From positions 1-5,275 of the forward strand of contig JABFSW010000117.1 in NCBI GenBank assembly GCA_013140415.1: a stretch of DNA of 5,275 nucleotides, written 5' to 3'. This document shows, in pieces, positions 5,027 to 5,275 of this stretch (its first letter is position 1; every line of letters begins with the position of its first letter). The translations under genes were made by a program, and so were the position numbers. This DNA comes from Nitrosarchaeum sp. (GTDB lineage Archaea > Thermoproteota > Nitrososphaeria > Nitrososphaerales > Nitrosopumilaceae). A model generated the notes under the pieces. That model was given only the letters and a program-made list of their open reading frames with translations. It made no database searches and was not told the DNA's origin.

Positions 5027-5275
5027 TGAAGACATCTGGGTAATTTTTTGATCATATGTGCAAGTGATGCTCTTCCTGGACCTGCAGTAATTACCACTAG
5101 TGAACCTGCAAGTAATATCAGTTCAAACTCAACTCCACCTTCTCCAGTTAGACTGGTTGCTTTTTTGACATATGATATTGCACCAAGCATAACTATGGCT
5201 AACATCGATGCAGAAATTCGCGTGAATATACCTACAATTAACAATATTCCTGTTATCATCTCTGCTAGTGCAATT
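5023..5275 (-). CDS. DoxX family membrane protein, C-terminal part (runs off the right edge)
   Basis: The frame is open to the window end, and the residues before the first ATG at 5259 (I-A-L-A-E) continue a membrane helix, so the true start lies beyond 5275. About 83 residues are visible: a helix LAEMITGILLIVGIF, then R, a second helix SASMLAIVMLGAISYV, a polar loop with KKATSLTGEGGVEFE, a third helix LILLAGSLVVITAG, then GPGRASL and a basic tail. The pattern of a Glu-containing helix with G-hydrophobic-G, a loop and a final GPGR-S-L is typical of DoxX/DoxD-like proteins of about 130 residues with four helices; the first helix would be off the edge. These are inner-membrane proteins of poorly known role, sometimes tied to quinone redox or thiosulfate oxidation. 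The gene converges on the peptidase gene and shares its stop region. Confidence 0.75.
   Translation of the reverse strand, partial: IALAEMITGILLIVGIFTRISASMLAIVMLGAISYVKKATSLTGEGGVEFELILLAGSLVVITAGPGRASLAHMIKKLPRCLH

Noticed and set aside
1..5275. CRISPR array, insertion sequence, tRNA, rRNA, toxin-antitoxin or defence system
   Set aside because: I saw no regularly spaced repeats, no terminal inverted repeats with transposase, no clover-leaf-like sequence, and no nuclease, helicase or toxin motifs in the supported genes.

Overview
The window is AT-rich, densely coded archaeal DNA. The best guess is an ammonia-oxidising archaeon of the Nitrososphaerota (Thaumarchaeota), close to Nitrosopumilus or Nitrosarchaeum. 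This rests on an archaeal-type TrmI tRNA methyltransferase, a stand-alone ADP-dependent NAD(P)H-hydrate dehydratase, small Sec-exported orphan proteins, and TATA-like boxes about 26-28 nt upstream of start codons with no Shine-Dalgarno sequence, as expected for leaderless archaeal transcripts. No identity search was possible, so the lineage is inferred.

Left part (1-1900), accessory and surface-related: an AT-rich stretch with only one doubtful small ORF (69-236), then a minus-strand gene for a small secreted protein of unknown function (261-599). A divergent intergenic region of about 370 bases follows (600-973). It holds promoters for both flanking genes, an inverted repeat and a start-less open frame that may be a gene remnant. 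Next is a secreted Cys-rich mosaic protein (974-1735) with a signal peptide, a heptad-phased repeat, two C-x2-G-x4-G-x4-G-x3-C repeats, a DUF4215-like Cys repeat and a MopE-like DGLDNDC motif. Right after its stop codon the +1 frame stays open for 39 codons with six more Cys, which suggests a frameshift (real, programmed or a sequencing error).

Right part (1901-5275), housekeeping: trmI (tRNA m1A57/58 methylation), nnrD (repair of hydrated NAD(P)H, starting with TTG) and an M20 metallopeptidase run in the same direction. nnrD and the peptidase are separated by one base and are probably co-transcribed. At the right edge the C-terminal part of a DoxX-like membrane protein comes in from the minus strand. 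Its stop codon and that of the peptidase share one CTAG.

The three plus-strand housekeeping genes have no obvious shared pathway; they look like a maintenance cluster (tRNA modification, cofactor repair, peptide turnover). I see no CRISPR array, insertion sequence, tRNA, rRNA or complete new defence system. The most unusual item is the Cys-rich secreted protein and its apparent frameshifted tail.
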